Positions 22,651-35,504 of a DNA stretch of 64,000 nt are shown here, piece after piece. The DNA comes from Rosellinia necatrix (Eukaryota > Ascomycota > Sordariomycetes > Xylariales > Xylariaceae). The number at the start of each line of letters is the position of its first letter. Position 1 is the first letter of the stretch. Both the position numbers and the translations under genes were made by a program. The notes under the pieces are model-generated. The model made no database searches and was not told the DNA's origin. It saw only the letters and a program-made list of their open reading frames with translations. The DNA is taken from NCBI GenBank assembly GCA_021209875.1, contig JAGYVD010000007.1, positions 1,116,001 to 1,180,000 on the forward strand, in the 5' to 3' direction.

Positions 22651-24047
22651 TTTTCGCCCGTTATTTTGGCCTCATTTTTCTCCACCCTGCCCCCCCTTTA
22701 CCTACCGACCTACTTTACTTGAGATCGTAGACATCTGGCATCTATCTGTTGACTGGCTCGTAAATGCCGGTATGCTTTCTGTCGCGATCGAGGATAAGCG
22801 ATGGTACGACGTAGCATTCAGATTCAGGCAGCTACCTAGGTAGTATCAAAAAGGGCTGTTTTATGTACCCTTGGAATATCGCTACATCACCTACCTACCT
22901 ACCTGGTTGCATCAAGGGAATTAAGACAGCAAATAGTCGGTCGCGGGGCTTGTTACGTAGGTAGTCTTAGGTACCTAATAGCAGGTGGATCCTACATATG
23001 TAGGTACCTAGGTACCCGATGGGGTCCCCATTTTAGGATAGGCTGGAACTAAAAGGGTAGCCCTGTTACCTACTTGGGTAGTTTTATATGTCTTATACCT
23101 AGTTATTAGGTAGGCACACTGTTTAACCAGCAGAGTTTTGGACTTTTATAGCCCACTTCAACAAAGCTACAACTTCTGTGGTCGCGGCTAGTTTGCTGTT
23201 TTAATGCAGTTTGACTGGTGCTTTTGTTGTTAACTAGACAGTGCCGTAGCAGCGTTTTTTGGCCTAGCATTACAGATTCTAACATGATTTCGCCCGAATA
23301 GATCGGAACTAGGTAAAGTGTTGTTACCGAATATGTTCCGCTAGCTTGAAAGTGCAAGGTTGAATATGGCTGTGGACACACTCTGCTAACAGAATGTGGT
23401 GTCCTAAAGCCGGATCCTCCCTTATAGGTAGTAAGGTACCTTTAGGTACTTTTACGGAAGTACTGGGCGAGTTGGGCCAATCATGTGCGGAGGATGGTAG
23501 TAGTGTATGTATGTGCCCAGTGGTCTAGTGGGCTTCAAATAACTGGCTAGAAGCGAGAGGTACCCTGCTCTGCACTTGTACTGTACAAGATGGATACCAA
23601 AATAAAGGCAACCAAAAAGAAAAGAAGTACCCACTCGGACTAGTATTCGAGCATCCGTTATTGCTATTCGTTCTTGACTACCTCGTCCCTTTCTCACCGA
23701 ATACACCACGTCGTGTCTTGGAGCGACGAGGCAACCTGAGGGCGGGCAGACGGGCACATCTATTCGCGGAGGCCCTGTCCTCCTACCCCGGTTTTTAAAT
23801 AATAAGAATCCGTTTTCCTCTCTCTAGTCCCTGTTCCGCCAGCAAAGCAACACACGCAGTCGGTGGACTTGGCAGGCTCCCCCTATGCCACACTTGGGGG
23901 CCGGACGCGGACATCACACATGTACGCGATTATCCACTTATAGTACATGCAGATGTGTCTGTCTGAATCCACGATTACTCACTTGTATCCCTTATGATGT
24001 GCAGAACAATTGCAAGATCGGCAGTTGTAACCCGTGCAGATCGACCG

Positions 24048-24076
24048 CTGCCGCCGCCGCCGCCGCCGCCGCCGCC
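24048..24076. repeat. (CCG)n trinucleotide repeat
   Basis: About nine CCG triplets in a row. Confidence 0.9.
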
Positions 24077-27000
24077 TCTGCACACAAGGCGGAATGGGCC
24101 TAGTTATGATGCAAACAACGGGATTGTCTCATCGAGTTGTGTGGGTCGTTGACCGGCTGACTCCATCGTCATTCACAGCCCCCGACCGATGCCCATATGC
24201 CCTTTCTGTCCCTAGGGTGTGGCTAGGTGCATCTGTCGATGCATCTATCTCTTGACTATCCGCCCTGGCAGGGTTGACCCCAGGTCTGTCCGGTCCCTGA
24301 GGGAACATCCCGCACTCTTCTTTGCACGCATACATACCACGTAGAACCAGACATACCATACACGAAGACACGCCACGCCCACACCCACGCACCCTCACCC
24401 ATGCCATGTCAGCTTATATCCCTCGGGGTTGTTACGAGCAGCGGGCCTCTTTGTGTCACCTTAGGGCTCGCTTGGTTCCCGATTGTTCTCTTCTCATAGG
24501 CATTCTAAGCGCGGGTTGTCTTGAAGTCGGTGCCACCATGGTTAGTGCCTACCCCGTATGAGACCGGCCAAGACGGTGCGTTCGCTTATGGAACACTCAA
24601 TCTTCCCCCTGATCCCATGTTGTCATGGCATAACGGCATGACCAGTGAGACTGGGTTGTATGAGATACACGCTACGCTTACCCGTGTCCCCGACCGGGAG
24701 ATTAATATGTCATTTCTTGTGTCACCTGAAGTCATTCTACTGGTGTCTGGTTTGGTTGTCGAGCGCAACAACCGAATGTGATATTGCTGTGCTGCTGCTG
24801 CCTTCACATGTCGGTTACCTTTGCGTCTGATCATTTGCAGAAGCGAGCCTGCGGCTCTGCTATCTCTTTCCTGCTCCCGGATTTGCTCTTTCCCTCATTC
24901 TCAAATCGGCCCCGCGTGGGAAGCCCCGATGCAACTGTACAGAGCGGTCAAGATACTCCAACTGACTAGTAGGGTGGCGTTGGCTTTGATGACCAACGAT
25001 GCCCCAATACAGGTTATGGATCTGGTACCGAGCTTTCCTAGTGGATATCGGGTGTTACCACCACATTAGAGGCCGCTTACGTACTTACACATAGGCCCCG
25101 GCAGTGTGTAAGGTCACCTACCGTATAATGAGGCCCCCGAGTTGAGCGGTTGGGTGAGCCTCAATTTCCGAATCTCGTGCGCAAGTGTTGGAGAAGTACG
25201 AAGCCGGGCCACGAGACTTCTGAAAATAAGTTTATTATACTATTAGCCAGGGGTAGATCATCCGATCGAATTCACCAAGCGGAATATGGGGAAATGCACG
25301 CGAGAGTGCCACCGGATACTGGCCAAGATGGACCATCCATACCCAACCCAACATTCTTATCTGGTGCGCTCGTAGCTTTCCGTGATGCCACTGACTACCT
25401 ATGTACAGCACCAAGCTAGCAACCTCTCGAGCGTGGATTAGCCTATTGAGCCCGTTACTTAGTATGGATTTGAGGTAGGTAGCACGCGTTTAGAATGCTC
25501 CTATCCACCATCGAACTCAGGGTTGAGGACCAAAGTGTAGAGAGTCGTACGGCATCTAAACCATGAGGGGCATTGGCGGAAATTTGGCACACGGGCCCTG
25601 ATAACACCCGCCTTCTTTGTGAGTCCCTAGCTATTGTTCCGGGATTATGATAAACGGATGGTTGCACTAGGCTTAAGCTCGGTATAAAACCTATGAAAAG
25701 ACCAGCAGAACTAGCGGCAAACACATCATCATCGGGCTGAAAAAATCCACGCCGCTAATTTGCCAAGCTAACCTGGCTTTTTGAACAGGCAAGCTCTTGC
25801 GAACCAACCCCGGATCATGTTCGGAATACCGCCTAACCTAGATGGACATCGTTTGTGCTGCCTGGGTTCTTCTGGCCCAGGATAGAGAGACTATGATCCA
25901 TAAGTTTTCCTCGGGATTTTACTACTAGCGCGCGTTGAGCTGACCACCATCAAGCGAAGCCGTCATGAATGCCTCCCCCGTGTAACTATAACCTGATCGC
26001 CAATCACTGGCTATCTCACCACGGCTGCACCCACGGTCGGGTAGGACAAGCTGGTTCCACTGCTCGACTTGATAGTTCCCAGTCACGACGCAACTCTCTC
26101 CTGGATTTCCTCATCATACATTCCCAGCTTAGCACGTGTCCGGATGATACTTAGCCTTTAACTGTTGCCGCTCAAGCTAGCCCGGTTTTCGGTTCTAGCT
26201 AATTCATATTTTTCGCCTCCATTTTTATACAACATTAAAGATAGCAGCCGAATAGCTAACCATGGCCCAGAGCTATAATTGTATGTTGAAGTATCTCACT
26301 ATCCACTGCCACGAGGTATGAGTGCTCCTATATTATTATCCACATTTTCCCTATTTAGTTATGTAATCTGCACTTTCATGTATTTATAGTAGGTTTTATG
26401 TCCCTCATTGCTCTTGTTGGAAATTGGTTGCAGCGAGTACCACGACTTTGCATAGCTACAGCGCTACTGGCAAACCACGGGCCGCCGGCCCCTCTCGATA
26501 TCATCCATTGATAACCAGTCTTATATACGAAATCCGGGGAGGGCCTTGCTTACCCCATATGAATGCGCAGCTTTCTGGCATACGGCAACCTGTATGGGCC
26601 ATCCTGGTAGCACGAGGCTGCGATGATGGCTGCACGACGAGTGTGGTGCCTCTCCCGAGAGCCGGGGATAGCGTTGTTGTGAAGAGTTGCACAAGTCTCA
26701 CGGACTGTCTAGTTACATAACCTATCTCTCTTGGCGTGAGGTGGACGAGTGGCCTTGAATTTGGTGCTTTGGTTCGGCTTTCACCCGGGGATAGTGACCC
26801 CTAAGACTAAGCATATACCCTATAACGGTTGCCTTAGCCGCTGCCTGCGTCCTGGGCTTATTTACAACCAAGCGGTCTAGAATACCGCCCCTTACCCCCC
26901 ACCCACCCAATCGTCGGAGCGCGGGCCTCGATCCTTCTTGTGCGTTGACGGAGCTGTGGCGTGCTTTGAACCTAGCCAGCGTTCGCTTCGAGGCGCCTTT

Positions 27001-28365
27001 TCTTAAATTTTGTGGGGGATCGTGGCTAACACGTTCCTTCCGCTGTAGATCTCTCCTAGTTACGCTGCGCTTCCCAGCCTTGGTTTAGCACGAAGGGGTA
27101 CTAACTTGTCGTTCGACCCGTTTTCTACTTGTACTACTGGCTCCCTGGCAAGACGCTACCCTTAGCCCCCGATGTCATATACTACTAGATACCGCATCAC
27201 TCGTATTCGCGGGGGTTCTCATGCAAAGCTGCGTGCTTCAGTCGGTTCTCTAGTCGCCCTTATATGACATACGATAGGTTTCTCTGGACGTGCCGCTAGT
27301 TGTAAAACTAAGAAATCATCAAGCCCTTGATGAAGCATAATTACCATATTGCCGCCAGTGCTAGTCATAACTGACAATTTTTCGCATCTAGAATACATAC
27401 CCCCCTACATCAACCGTGCTTAGGCTTTTTACTACGTCGGATTAATATCCGCATCTTTTAGACATGCAGCCGCCATAGGATCAAGCGAGAAGTGGGCGAC
27501 GGCCTATCGGCTTGACGCCGCCCGACGGATGCTAGTAGCCCGTGGAAACCCTCCCCCCCCTGATTACATTCGTCACGCCTTGGACTTTAGGAACATGAAT
27601 GAGAAAGGGCATGTTGACTATACGTGAGCCTCAAGATCTAGCTGACCAAACATACATTACAAAAAGGACAAATTTAGGATAACGGGGGAAGCCTCCACAA
27701 ATAACTCGAAGGCAACCGGGCGATAGGAGACGGCGAAATCCCCGGCTAGGGGCCCCATTGCCCCTTCTTATGTAACACCATGATATGTGACGCTTACACC
27801 CCTCTAGACATACGATGCATTCCTGAATGCGCCAAATGGAATGCTAGTCGTCTTGTGTGCACTTTGGGTGGTCCAGAGGATTCCCGATTTTAGTGCATGG
27901 TTCCTATCGCCGCGGTCCGCTCTTTGAAGTCGAGTCGTAGTTGCCCGAGGCTCGTTTAGAATAAACGGTGGGTTACGTTAGCATCAGTAGGATTATGGTC
28001 CGCCTCTTGCTCACTGCCAACCAAATTGATCGCCTCTCCTTTTAAGCGGTGTCGTATGTGCTTTACGACTCTGCAGCCGACCCAATTGCCTCGTTGGGGT
28101 ATCATCCACACCTTGCTGCTCCGTCTCCCGAATATTTCTATGGCTATGGACATCGCTGCTGATTGGGGTTTGTTACCAGGAACATGTTTCAGGAGTAGAG
28201 AGAGGGGAGGAGAGGGGGGGGGGATGAAAATGAAAAATAGCGGGCTATTGTTACCGCAACACTGGTTTATGGGGCAAATGGTATTTAATCACACCTTTAG
28301 TCCGAAGGCACGATATATCAACTTACGTAGCTACCTTGATGCCCTCCCTTAGGGGTGCTAACCTC

Positions 28366-28374
28366 TTTTTTTTT

Positions 28375-28443
<69 letters not shown>

Positions 28444-28463
28444 CTCTCTCTCTCTCTCTCTCT
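28366..28463. repeat. Long T tract followed by (CT)n
   Basis: Ten T, one C, about 67 consecutive T (28377-28443), then about ten CT units. On the minus strand this reads (AG)n followed by a long A tract, as expected either for a simple repeat or for the 3' end of a poly(A)-tailed retroelement lying at higher coordinates. Confidence 0.9.
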
Positions 28464-30053
28464 ATAGTGTTAATGCGACATCCCCCATATTAATCAATGC
28501 CTGATTAGACTCCACGGTAATATTATACCGGGATCCAAGTGAAGGAAGCTACGAAAGCTCTCGTGACAATATTAACCTATCACAACGATTATCTACGCCG
28601 AGGGTTCCTGCCGCGGAAAGGGACACAGAGAGGAACAGTGATATAATCCACGGAGCATAATGCCCCTTGTACGAACTATTTACCGCGCGTTCATACCGAA
28701 ATGACGCCTACTTGCTGAGTCAGACACATCCTTATTGAAGCTTTTTGCTACGCTACCTCTCTATTGGATGGTAAACCTAGTTCACTTCGGCGGCGCCATA
28801 GGTACCTCTTTGGTTTTATCGCATCTCTAGCAGAATTACATGGAGCAGGCACTAATTCCTTGGCTCTCTTGTCTGATTAGCAAATTAAAACTAATATTCG
28901 CGAATTTCCTTACGTGATGTTTTTGTAAGGCTATGGTGATTATGTAGGTACATATGCGGAAGTGCGCCTCCTGATTTCGATGCCAACCAATTCCAAAGAG
29001 GGAAAAAAAAAAAAGAACTAATTTGATTGGTGATTAAATACCTCGATATATATTTGGGTAACGATCATTGCGGCTTGCCCTTCACGCTAGCCACATGGCT
29101 GCCGTGGTTTTTTTTTTTTTGTTTTAGATCGGGATGAGAGAATGATAGACCGAACGTGCATTGCATGGTGTGGCTACAAATCCCTACGGAACAGAGGTAA
29201 CATTGCCCACGGCAGTTGGTTCTAAGAATAGATTTGGTTAGTCCAAGGGCCAGCGCGCGACATCAACCCCAATATAGATCTTAGCGGCGATATGTAGTGT
29301 ATGAACCCATCTGTGTACATATGTGTACATGGATACATACATTGATATCGACCAAGTACCCACTTACACTACATACCGGGATTCAGGGATAGTTTATAGT
29401 TAGTATAATGGGGCAGCAGCAGCAGCGCAAGTGTTGAAGGGCAACATTCCGAGCGATCTGCAGGACGCGACGAACAGTGGGTGAATGAATCGTGGTTCAG
29501 CGTCAGCGCGGGCGCGTATGCAACTGCGAAGTCCTGCACCACGATGACGGGTCATCATGGGTGTTATGTACAGTACAAAGTATGCAGGACTAGGTGATTA
29601 CCTGGTATAGCCACCCCCACCCCCACGATGGAGATGCCACAGGAGACGGTACAGGCACGAAGACCAAAGTCCTAGGGAATTTGACTAGAGAATTAGATTA
29701 TTCGGCGGAACAGAGCGCACACCACAACTGGGAGGGGGGAGGTCCCCTTCAAGAAAAGACTACCGCAACCCATGCCGCCTTTTATACCCCATCACCAAAA
29801 TAAAACACACGCCATAGGTTGTGAGGTCGGTTTAAACCCCAGCAGCTAGCTAGCATTGCGATTGAGCAATCGGCTCTACCCTAGCTATCCTTGCGATGCG
29901 CACTACACTGCACACTACAGGGATCTGCCCTTCGGTAACGACCGTTTATAGAAGAAACATGTGGCAAACGATTGTGTGCGCCTACGTATGTCGCCCTTCG
30001 CGATCAGACCACAAGAAGGGGGGGGCGACGCAGGACGGACGACCCTAACCCCC

Positions 30054-30101
30054 TTTCTTCTTCTTCTTCTTCTTCTTCTTCTTCTTCTTCTTCTTCTTCC
30101 T
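30054..30101. repeat. (CTT)n trinucleotide repeat
   Basis: About 15 CTT triplets. C-rich and G-rich runs follow at 30175-30240 and 30280-30360. Confidence 0.9.
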
Positions 30102-32341
30102 CCCGCCGGAACCGTTACCGCGGGGCGGTTCGAGGAGCTAAAATATCAGACGGGAGACGCAGATAACACCTCTCCCTCTCTCCCACCTCTGCGCCCCCTC
30201 GTCTCCTCTCTCCCCTTCCCCTTTCCCTCCCCCCTCCGTAAGCAGGCCAATGGACCTGTGGCGTGCCGAGAGGCGCCCCGGCGAGGGGAAAGGGAGAGGG
30301 GGGATCCCTTATGGGGCGAAAAGGGGGGGAGGGGGGGGGGAGGCGGAGGGCAGAGGGGCTTGGGTGTGGGTTTGTGTCGGTGGTGGCGAAACCCCATATT
30401 TCTGCGAGGTCCTGTCTTACACATTACGCATTACATATTACATACACTACAGTACATACCTAACATACAGTACATATTACATACCTTGCAGTGGCAAGAG
30501 ATCGTAGGTCACACAAGGACCTACACGTATCTCCAGCAGCGAAGCGGCGTTGGAAATTAGTATCAATTAATCCGTAGATCTGGCGATACGTCACCCCGGC
30601 ATATAACGTATGCCCTGGCTGGGAGGTGCGCTGCCCGGGATTTCTCGGGAAGGTGTCGGTGGGACTCGATACGGGAGACCGCGTCCGCCATTTCGTAAAT
30701 GCGACCAGTGAGCTGGAGGATGTAAGAGTATATCCTTCATGCAATATCAGAACGACAGACCCTGTGCCAGTCCTAGATGTCCAGTAGAGAAGCTGATTCG
30801 ACCTTGGGTGTGGTGAGCTTTAGGTACGTGGCTGCATTCACCGTGATATAGCTTGGCTCGACAATACCGAGAGATTTCATATTGGCGCGCCGTCTTGTGA
30901 AACCCCTATGGCCTCGGATTCGCCCCGTTTCCCGGAGGGAGGCAACGAGTCGACTGGATAGACAAGCGGAAGAATAATATGCGCCAATGAAAAATAAAAA
31001 CAAAATGCTTGCAGGAACATGTTCATATAGCCCACCTTTGGGAGACCCCGAGCAACAGCAGTCGAGGGTTGATGTGCAGAACATGTGCATGTTGGCTCAG
31101 GCCGCATCAGAGCGTCCATGACTATCGGTTTCCTCTTCAATTTGTCAAATAGCGGCGCTTAGTTGGAGCGCTAAAACGCATTTCGAAGGAAACGGACTTG
31201 TAAGGTTCACAGTAAATACAGTATCCGTGTCATCAGCGAGATAAATTTGCCGGGAGTATTGCGATAGGTCGATTTGCCGGTAAAGTGCATGTTCAGGTTT
31301 TCGCGACCTAGCTGCCGGCTGTGCCCCTAGCTCCCCTGTTGCGCGTAGAGTTTTCTTCTCCTTCTCTCCCTTCTCTCCCTTCTCTCTGTGGTCAAGTATT
31401 TTGATGTGGCCATTCTTGTCATTGGAGTTCTATCCCTAGCTGTATATTCTTGATATGGCCCTCGAAAGCTTGCCCATTTATAATTTCCACTTGTCGGTAA
31501 TTATTGTGGGAGAATACGTTACAAATCTACATAGACCTACTCTGGCGTAGTTGTAGTACCTCCAGTTAACTCTTCCTACAGTACAAAAATGACATTGGGT
31601 TCGGTGTTCTGCGGAAATACACGTCAACTAAACAACCTATGCTCCCTAGGTAGGTAATAGGCAATGAACTAGATTCATAAGCGGAAGTAGTATCTGTCAT
31701 CGTCTAGGGCAACAACGATCACTACTTTGAGGACGTAGTTGGTCCTGTTTGTCCACGGCGATAACGACGACCGCGTTTAGTTGGTCAAGTGTTGTCACTA
31801 TATCACAGTCCACTGCCAGATCGGCAAGACGTTACTCTAGCTCTTCGTCCACGCAATCGCTTCTAACGTCACACCCGTGCGGTCGAGCTCCACGATATCC
31901 TCACAATTGGCCTCCATAGCTCCTGGGTCCGATGCCTGTCCATGCCACCAGTGCACTGAAAGCTAGAACCGAGAAATGCACATTGTGACAGGGTCTCGCC
32001 CGCCGTTGCTGGGGTTTCCACGGCAAAACCTGCAAGATCTAGGGTAAAATTAAGGCTTGTAGCCTTCACCACGAGATTCATAAAATACAAATAAGGAAAC
32101 CCCAATCCGGTGGTAAGGCCCTAGCCGCGTCACAGCAGCGGGGGCCGCCACGATGACCTGGGGGGCGATCGATCATGATCTGTTTAGTGAAGGGGCCGGA
32201 ATAAAAGCTGGAGAACAAACTCATCGCAACGAAGTGTGTCGTCGATTATGGCATCGGTGTATATTGGCTGTCTAACGAGAAGCAGGACGTTGGAGACGAT
32301 GAAATATACGTGAAGAGGGTGGTTTCCTCGTTCGCCATTAA

Positions 32342-32458
32342 CTATAGCTTATCTACATCCGGCGGGTCGGGCTGGTTGTCTGAAGGAAGTTTGCCAGCGG
32401 CGGCCAATTCCGTGGCGCAGAGGAGTGCGAGGAGTGCTAGGAACTGGCTTGACAGCAT
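32342..32458 (-). CDS. Candidate signal-peptide exon, possible small secreted protein
   Basis: A 38-codon frame starts MLSSQF followed by the hydrophobic core LALLALLCA, then ATELAAAGK. This is a textbook signal peptide: uncharged core, small residues at -3 and -1. An acidic Pro/Asp-rich stretch follows and then a stop. It is too short to stand alone. It would have to be a first exon, and GTAGATAAG just before the stop is a possible but weak donor. No downstream exon could be assigned with confidence; a Cys-containing minus-strand frame at 31869-32105 is one candidate. It could equally be a relic or chance. Confidence 0.3.
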   Translation of the reverse strand: MLSSQFLALLALLCATELAAAGKLPSDNQPDPPDVDKL

Positions 32459-32564
32459 GCCAAGGTGTACTGAATACTAAGAGGTTAAGAAGCGGCATGA
32501 AGTTATGATTAACAACCGACCTAGCTTGTTTGTTTCATCTGAAATTGCATACCTATCCACCACG

Positions 32565-32600
32565 CCGTCACGCCGTCACGCCGTCACGTCATCACGCTTG
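32565..32600. repeat. Short tandem repeat, CGTCACGC unit
   Basis: Three to four imperfect copies of an 8-base unit, just upstream of the 28-bp minisatellite. Confidence 0.75.
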
Positions 32601-32640
32601 GCGAGTAAGGCAGAAACCAACGGTAACTAGCGCTATGGAT

Positions 32641-32784
32641 CATGTTGATGGAGCATGTAGATGGAGAGCATGTTGATGGAGCATGTAGATGGAGAGCATG
32701 TTGACGGAGCATGTAGATGGAGAGCATGTTGACGGAGCATGTTGACGGAGCAAAGTTGATAGAGATCCTGTTGAGGGATCATGT
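32641..32784. repeat. 28-bp minisatellite
   Basis: Units of 28 bases start at 32641, 32669 and 32697. Each is built of two related halves, CATGTTGATGGAG and CATGTAGATGGAGAG. From 32725 the array decays into single halves. A T-to-C change (TTGATGG to TTGACGG) appears from the third unit onward. Confidence 0.9.
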
Positions 32785-34366
32785 CCACCGACGCAGGCAA
32801 TCAATTAATTACCGTTGCATACCTAGGTACGTAGTTGGCACCCTCGCTGGAGTGTAGCGTATCATTCCAGCGTATAATTCCAGCGTCTCGACGGATAACT
32901 ACCTAGGTAGGCTGTGCTCATGTCGTACGGCGCACAGCTACTATAACCACAGTGCCACTGTACCACCGTGAGGTCGTAAGTGCCTATAAGCTATAAGCCC
33001 CAATCACCCGGCAAGGCCGGGTATAGTTAGGCTGCCAGGTAAGCTCTTATCACCCAGGGCCTATACTAGGTTACGTATTACCTAGAGGAATTCACGGCCA
33101 ACACTGTTCGCGCACTGATCCCACCTCCCTTCTACCCTCTAATTAATCACCTGGTAAATAATTCGTGAACCGAATGCACTGTCGTTCCGTGATAATGTAC
33201 GCCCGACCTCGGCACCCCCATCACGCCAACCCGATATCACGGGACGTTGGAGACGCATAGCTACGGGCGTTATTACGTTACTTGGGTACCCGGTTCGGGA
33301 GTATTTGCATCCATCGTTGCGGCAAGGCTACCGATATCGCGTCGTCGTTGTGGTCTGTGTCTGTGCCTTGGTGTTGAGTCTCGGCTTCGCCATATAGGTC
33401 GGCGCTAGTCACACAGACCAGAGTCGGGTCTGGTCTTCATCCTACGAACTGGCAGCTGCGCGGCCTCGAGGAGAATCAGCTTTTGGGTTCATCTCTTCGT
33501 CAATGATCCAGCTTCCACACTATGTCATATCTCCTCCTTCGTCATCCAGGGACTGACTGCCCCGTCCAGTCACGAGAATATATAGACAGGACGCACAAAG
33601 CTCGCCAGTGAATGAGGGTCGACTCCTTCGCGCCGTCTATCATGGCGTTTGCTTAGCAAAAGACGCTTGGCCGTGCTGGTCCTGTTATGGGGGACCTCCG
33701 TTCCGCTCCATTCGCTGTTCAACTCACTGATAGTGTATACAGTGACCAATGCGGAGTAACCAAGCTATGTCTCCTGCCTTAACTTGAACCAGGAGTCTGG
33801 TATTTTGAATGGGATCATGGAAAGTATCTTCTGGGTCTTGTAGTCGTTTCAAGCTACTATCTATGACGATTCGACTTCGAAAAGGAGCCCAAAGGAGTCT
33901 AAAGGAGTTCGCGTTAGCTCGCCCGACTTCCCGGCCGTTCATGACCGAAATAAACAATGTATGCCTAGGAAGTTAATAGTGTTGGCCCTGCCATACCTAA
34001 TATCAGACCAAATTTGTATTTCGTCCACTGATAGGGCCTCGCTTGGCTTTTGCAGAGTCTGTCGCACCCCCCTCAGAACCTTGAGATGTAAGGGATGGGG
34101 TTCATCAAGTGCTCCGCCCATCACCCGTTGGATAGCATAATCATATCACCCTAGCTCGTCTTGGGCCCACAATCATATCTTGAAATTGGCTTTCGTACTC
34201 AACTAGAAGGGAGAGGAAGTTATGTAAGTTTTGCTCAGAGCCCAGGCCGTGAAACTAAAGCTCGTGTAATAAACCCGAACGGTGCATTACGTCTTGTGTC
34301 TATTGAAGACATAACAGGCTTTTGATAGATTCGGATTATCGGCTAGGTGTCACAGTTCGTACTGCT

Positions 34367-34487
34367 GGTAGTTCCAGAAATGACTTATGTTATTGCACAA
34401 GGAGGGAAGGTTCCTCACTTGTTCAGTCGCCAGCTACTCGCTCCTTTTATATACAGTATTCTGACCCGTGCCCTAGTGGAGTTCTGA
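34367..34487 (+). mobile_element. Dispersed repeat family B, copy 1
   Basis: It aligns over about 120 bases with 37107-37227. Shared words include GAAATGACT, ATGTTATTG, ACAAGG, AGTCGCCAGCTA and TTATATACA, with mostly transition differences. The copy runs directly into the 24-base inverted repeat at 34488. Confidence 0.65.
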
Positions 34488-34663
34488 GGTTAGAACTAGT
34501 TCCGTGACAGTACCCCTTTCTTTAAATCGCAGATGCCCTCATCTGTAGAATAAAAGTTCCGCCTAGTTCCTAGTCCCCCTGTGTTTGTCCCTTTTCCCAT
34601 GTGCTTTCCTCGCGAAGTGACTGTCACGGAACTAGTTCTAACCTAAGAACTAGTTCCGTGACA
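34488..34663. repeat. Inverted-repeat cluster with TGTCACGGAAC ends
   Basis: 24 bases at 34488-34511 are the exact reverse complement of 34620-34643, enclosing 108 bases. The second arm is also the left half of a palindrome: 18 bases TGTCACGGAACTAGTTCT (34622-34639), a 6-base spacer, then their exact complement (34646-34663). TG...CA ends and the word TCACGGA suggest LTR termini or nested terminal inverted repeats of a mobile element. Confidence 0.85.
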
Positions 34664-34860
34664 CTAGGGTTATTGGCACGCGCTGATCAGTTACGTCTGC
34701 TGTGTCGTCCTCGTTCGTCTATTCTCCCCCAAAGCAGCCCTCCTCCCCCAACTGCCACTCCACGAGTATCCTACCACTTCCAACTGCTTAGCCCAACAAC
34801 TTGTTTTCTTACCGTGGAACCACCCGGCATTGATCAGCCGATTGCTCAACAATAACCAAT

Positions 34861-35183
34861 TGTCACGGAGTAGTTTGCACATATACCAACATAACTAAAA
34901 AGGTGGAACGGTTCCGTTTTGCCTTCACACCAATCCAGCCCTCTCTGCATCTTCTCAGGTGCCTTTACTAATATTGCGGTGTCAGGTCCAATAATAACCC
35001 TGCTAGCTACTACCCGACACCTAGGGTGGTTCTAGTACTAGAAATGGGTGTATATAAGGACCTTCGGGACCCCCTTGGGTCTTGAAGGATTCAGGAATCA
35101 ATTGTTAACCCTATTGAGCCCTAAATATAACCACCACACCCCCCCTACGGCCTAGAACAAGCCTATCTATTCACTCCGTGATT
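34861..35183. mobile_element. LTR-like segment
   Basis: It begins TGTCACGGAG and ends CTCCGTGATT. This is an inverted pair if the last two bases were originally CA. It contains TATATAAGGACC at about 35051, resembling an LTR promoter. No primer-binding site or flanking duplication was identified, and no matching second LTR was found in the window. A solo LTR or degraded element is possible. Confidence 0.4.
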
Positions 35184-35504
35184 CCTAATATGACATGCGG
35201 ATTCTAGGTGAATCGGAGTTCTTGTTAGTTGTAGACTGGTTTAATGCAGCTGCCTTGTTAGTGCCGCTCCCGGGGTTTGCCATCCCTGGTGCACCGAGGT
35301 ATAGCAGATATGGCGAGTTGTTCTATGTGGCTCCGTGACGGAGCGACGAAATTGTGCGGCTCCCGGCATGCGGGCGGCGTCTCAACGACTGCATGCCATG
35401 TAACTTCAGTTCTAAAAAGCAGTTTCTTATCACCGCTGGGGTGTGGTACGAATAACACCGAAGAAAGACAGTGAAATGGAGGAATTCACGACCTCGAAAC
35501 GACC

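Larger units (their letters stand above)
20814..24999. other. Intergenic, no supportable gene, tandem repeats
   Basis: Frames of up to 165 codons exist at 21.0-21.5 kb and 22.4-22.8 kb, but they consist of low-complexity sequence or translated tandem repeats and show no family motif. ACCTACCT/AGGTAGGT words cluster at 22830-23090. Confidence 0.5.

Noticed and set aside
29829..29900. tRNA-like words (GGGTAGAGC, GATTGCTCAATC) on the minus strand
   Set aside because: No acceptor stem or T loop forms; the T-arm position reads GGGGTTTAAACC without the TTC loop consensus.
29961..30560. A 199-codon plus-strand frame
   Set aside because: It is built from a CTT repeat (Leu run) and C-rich or G-rich tracts, with no recognisable domain.
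30460..31140. Consecutive minus-strand frames that might join into a gene
   Set aside because: No splice-consistent joining produced a recognised domain. Left as part of the gene desert.
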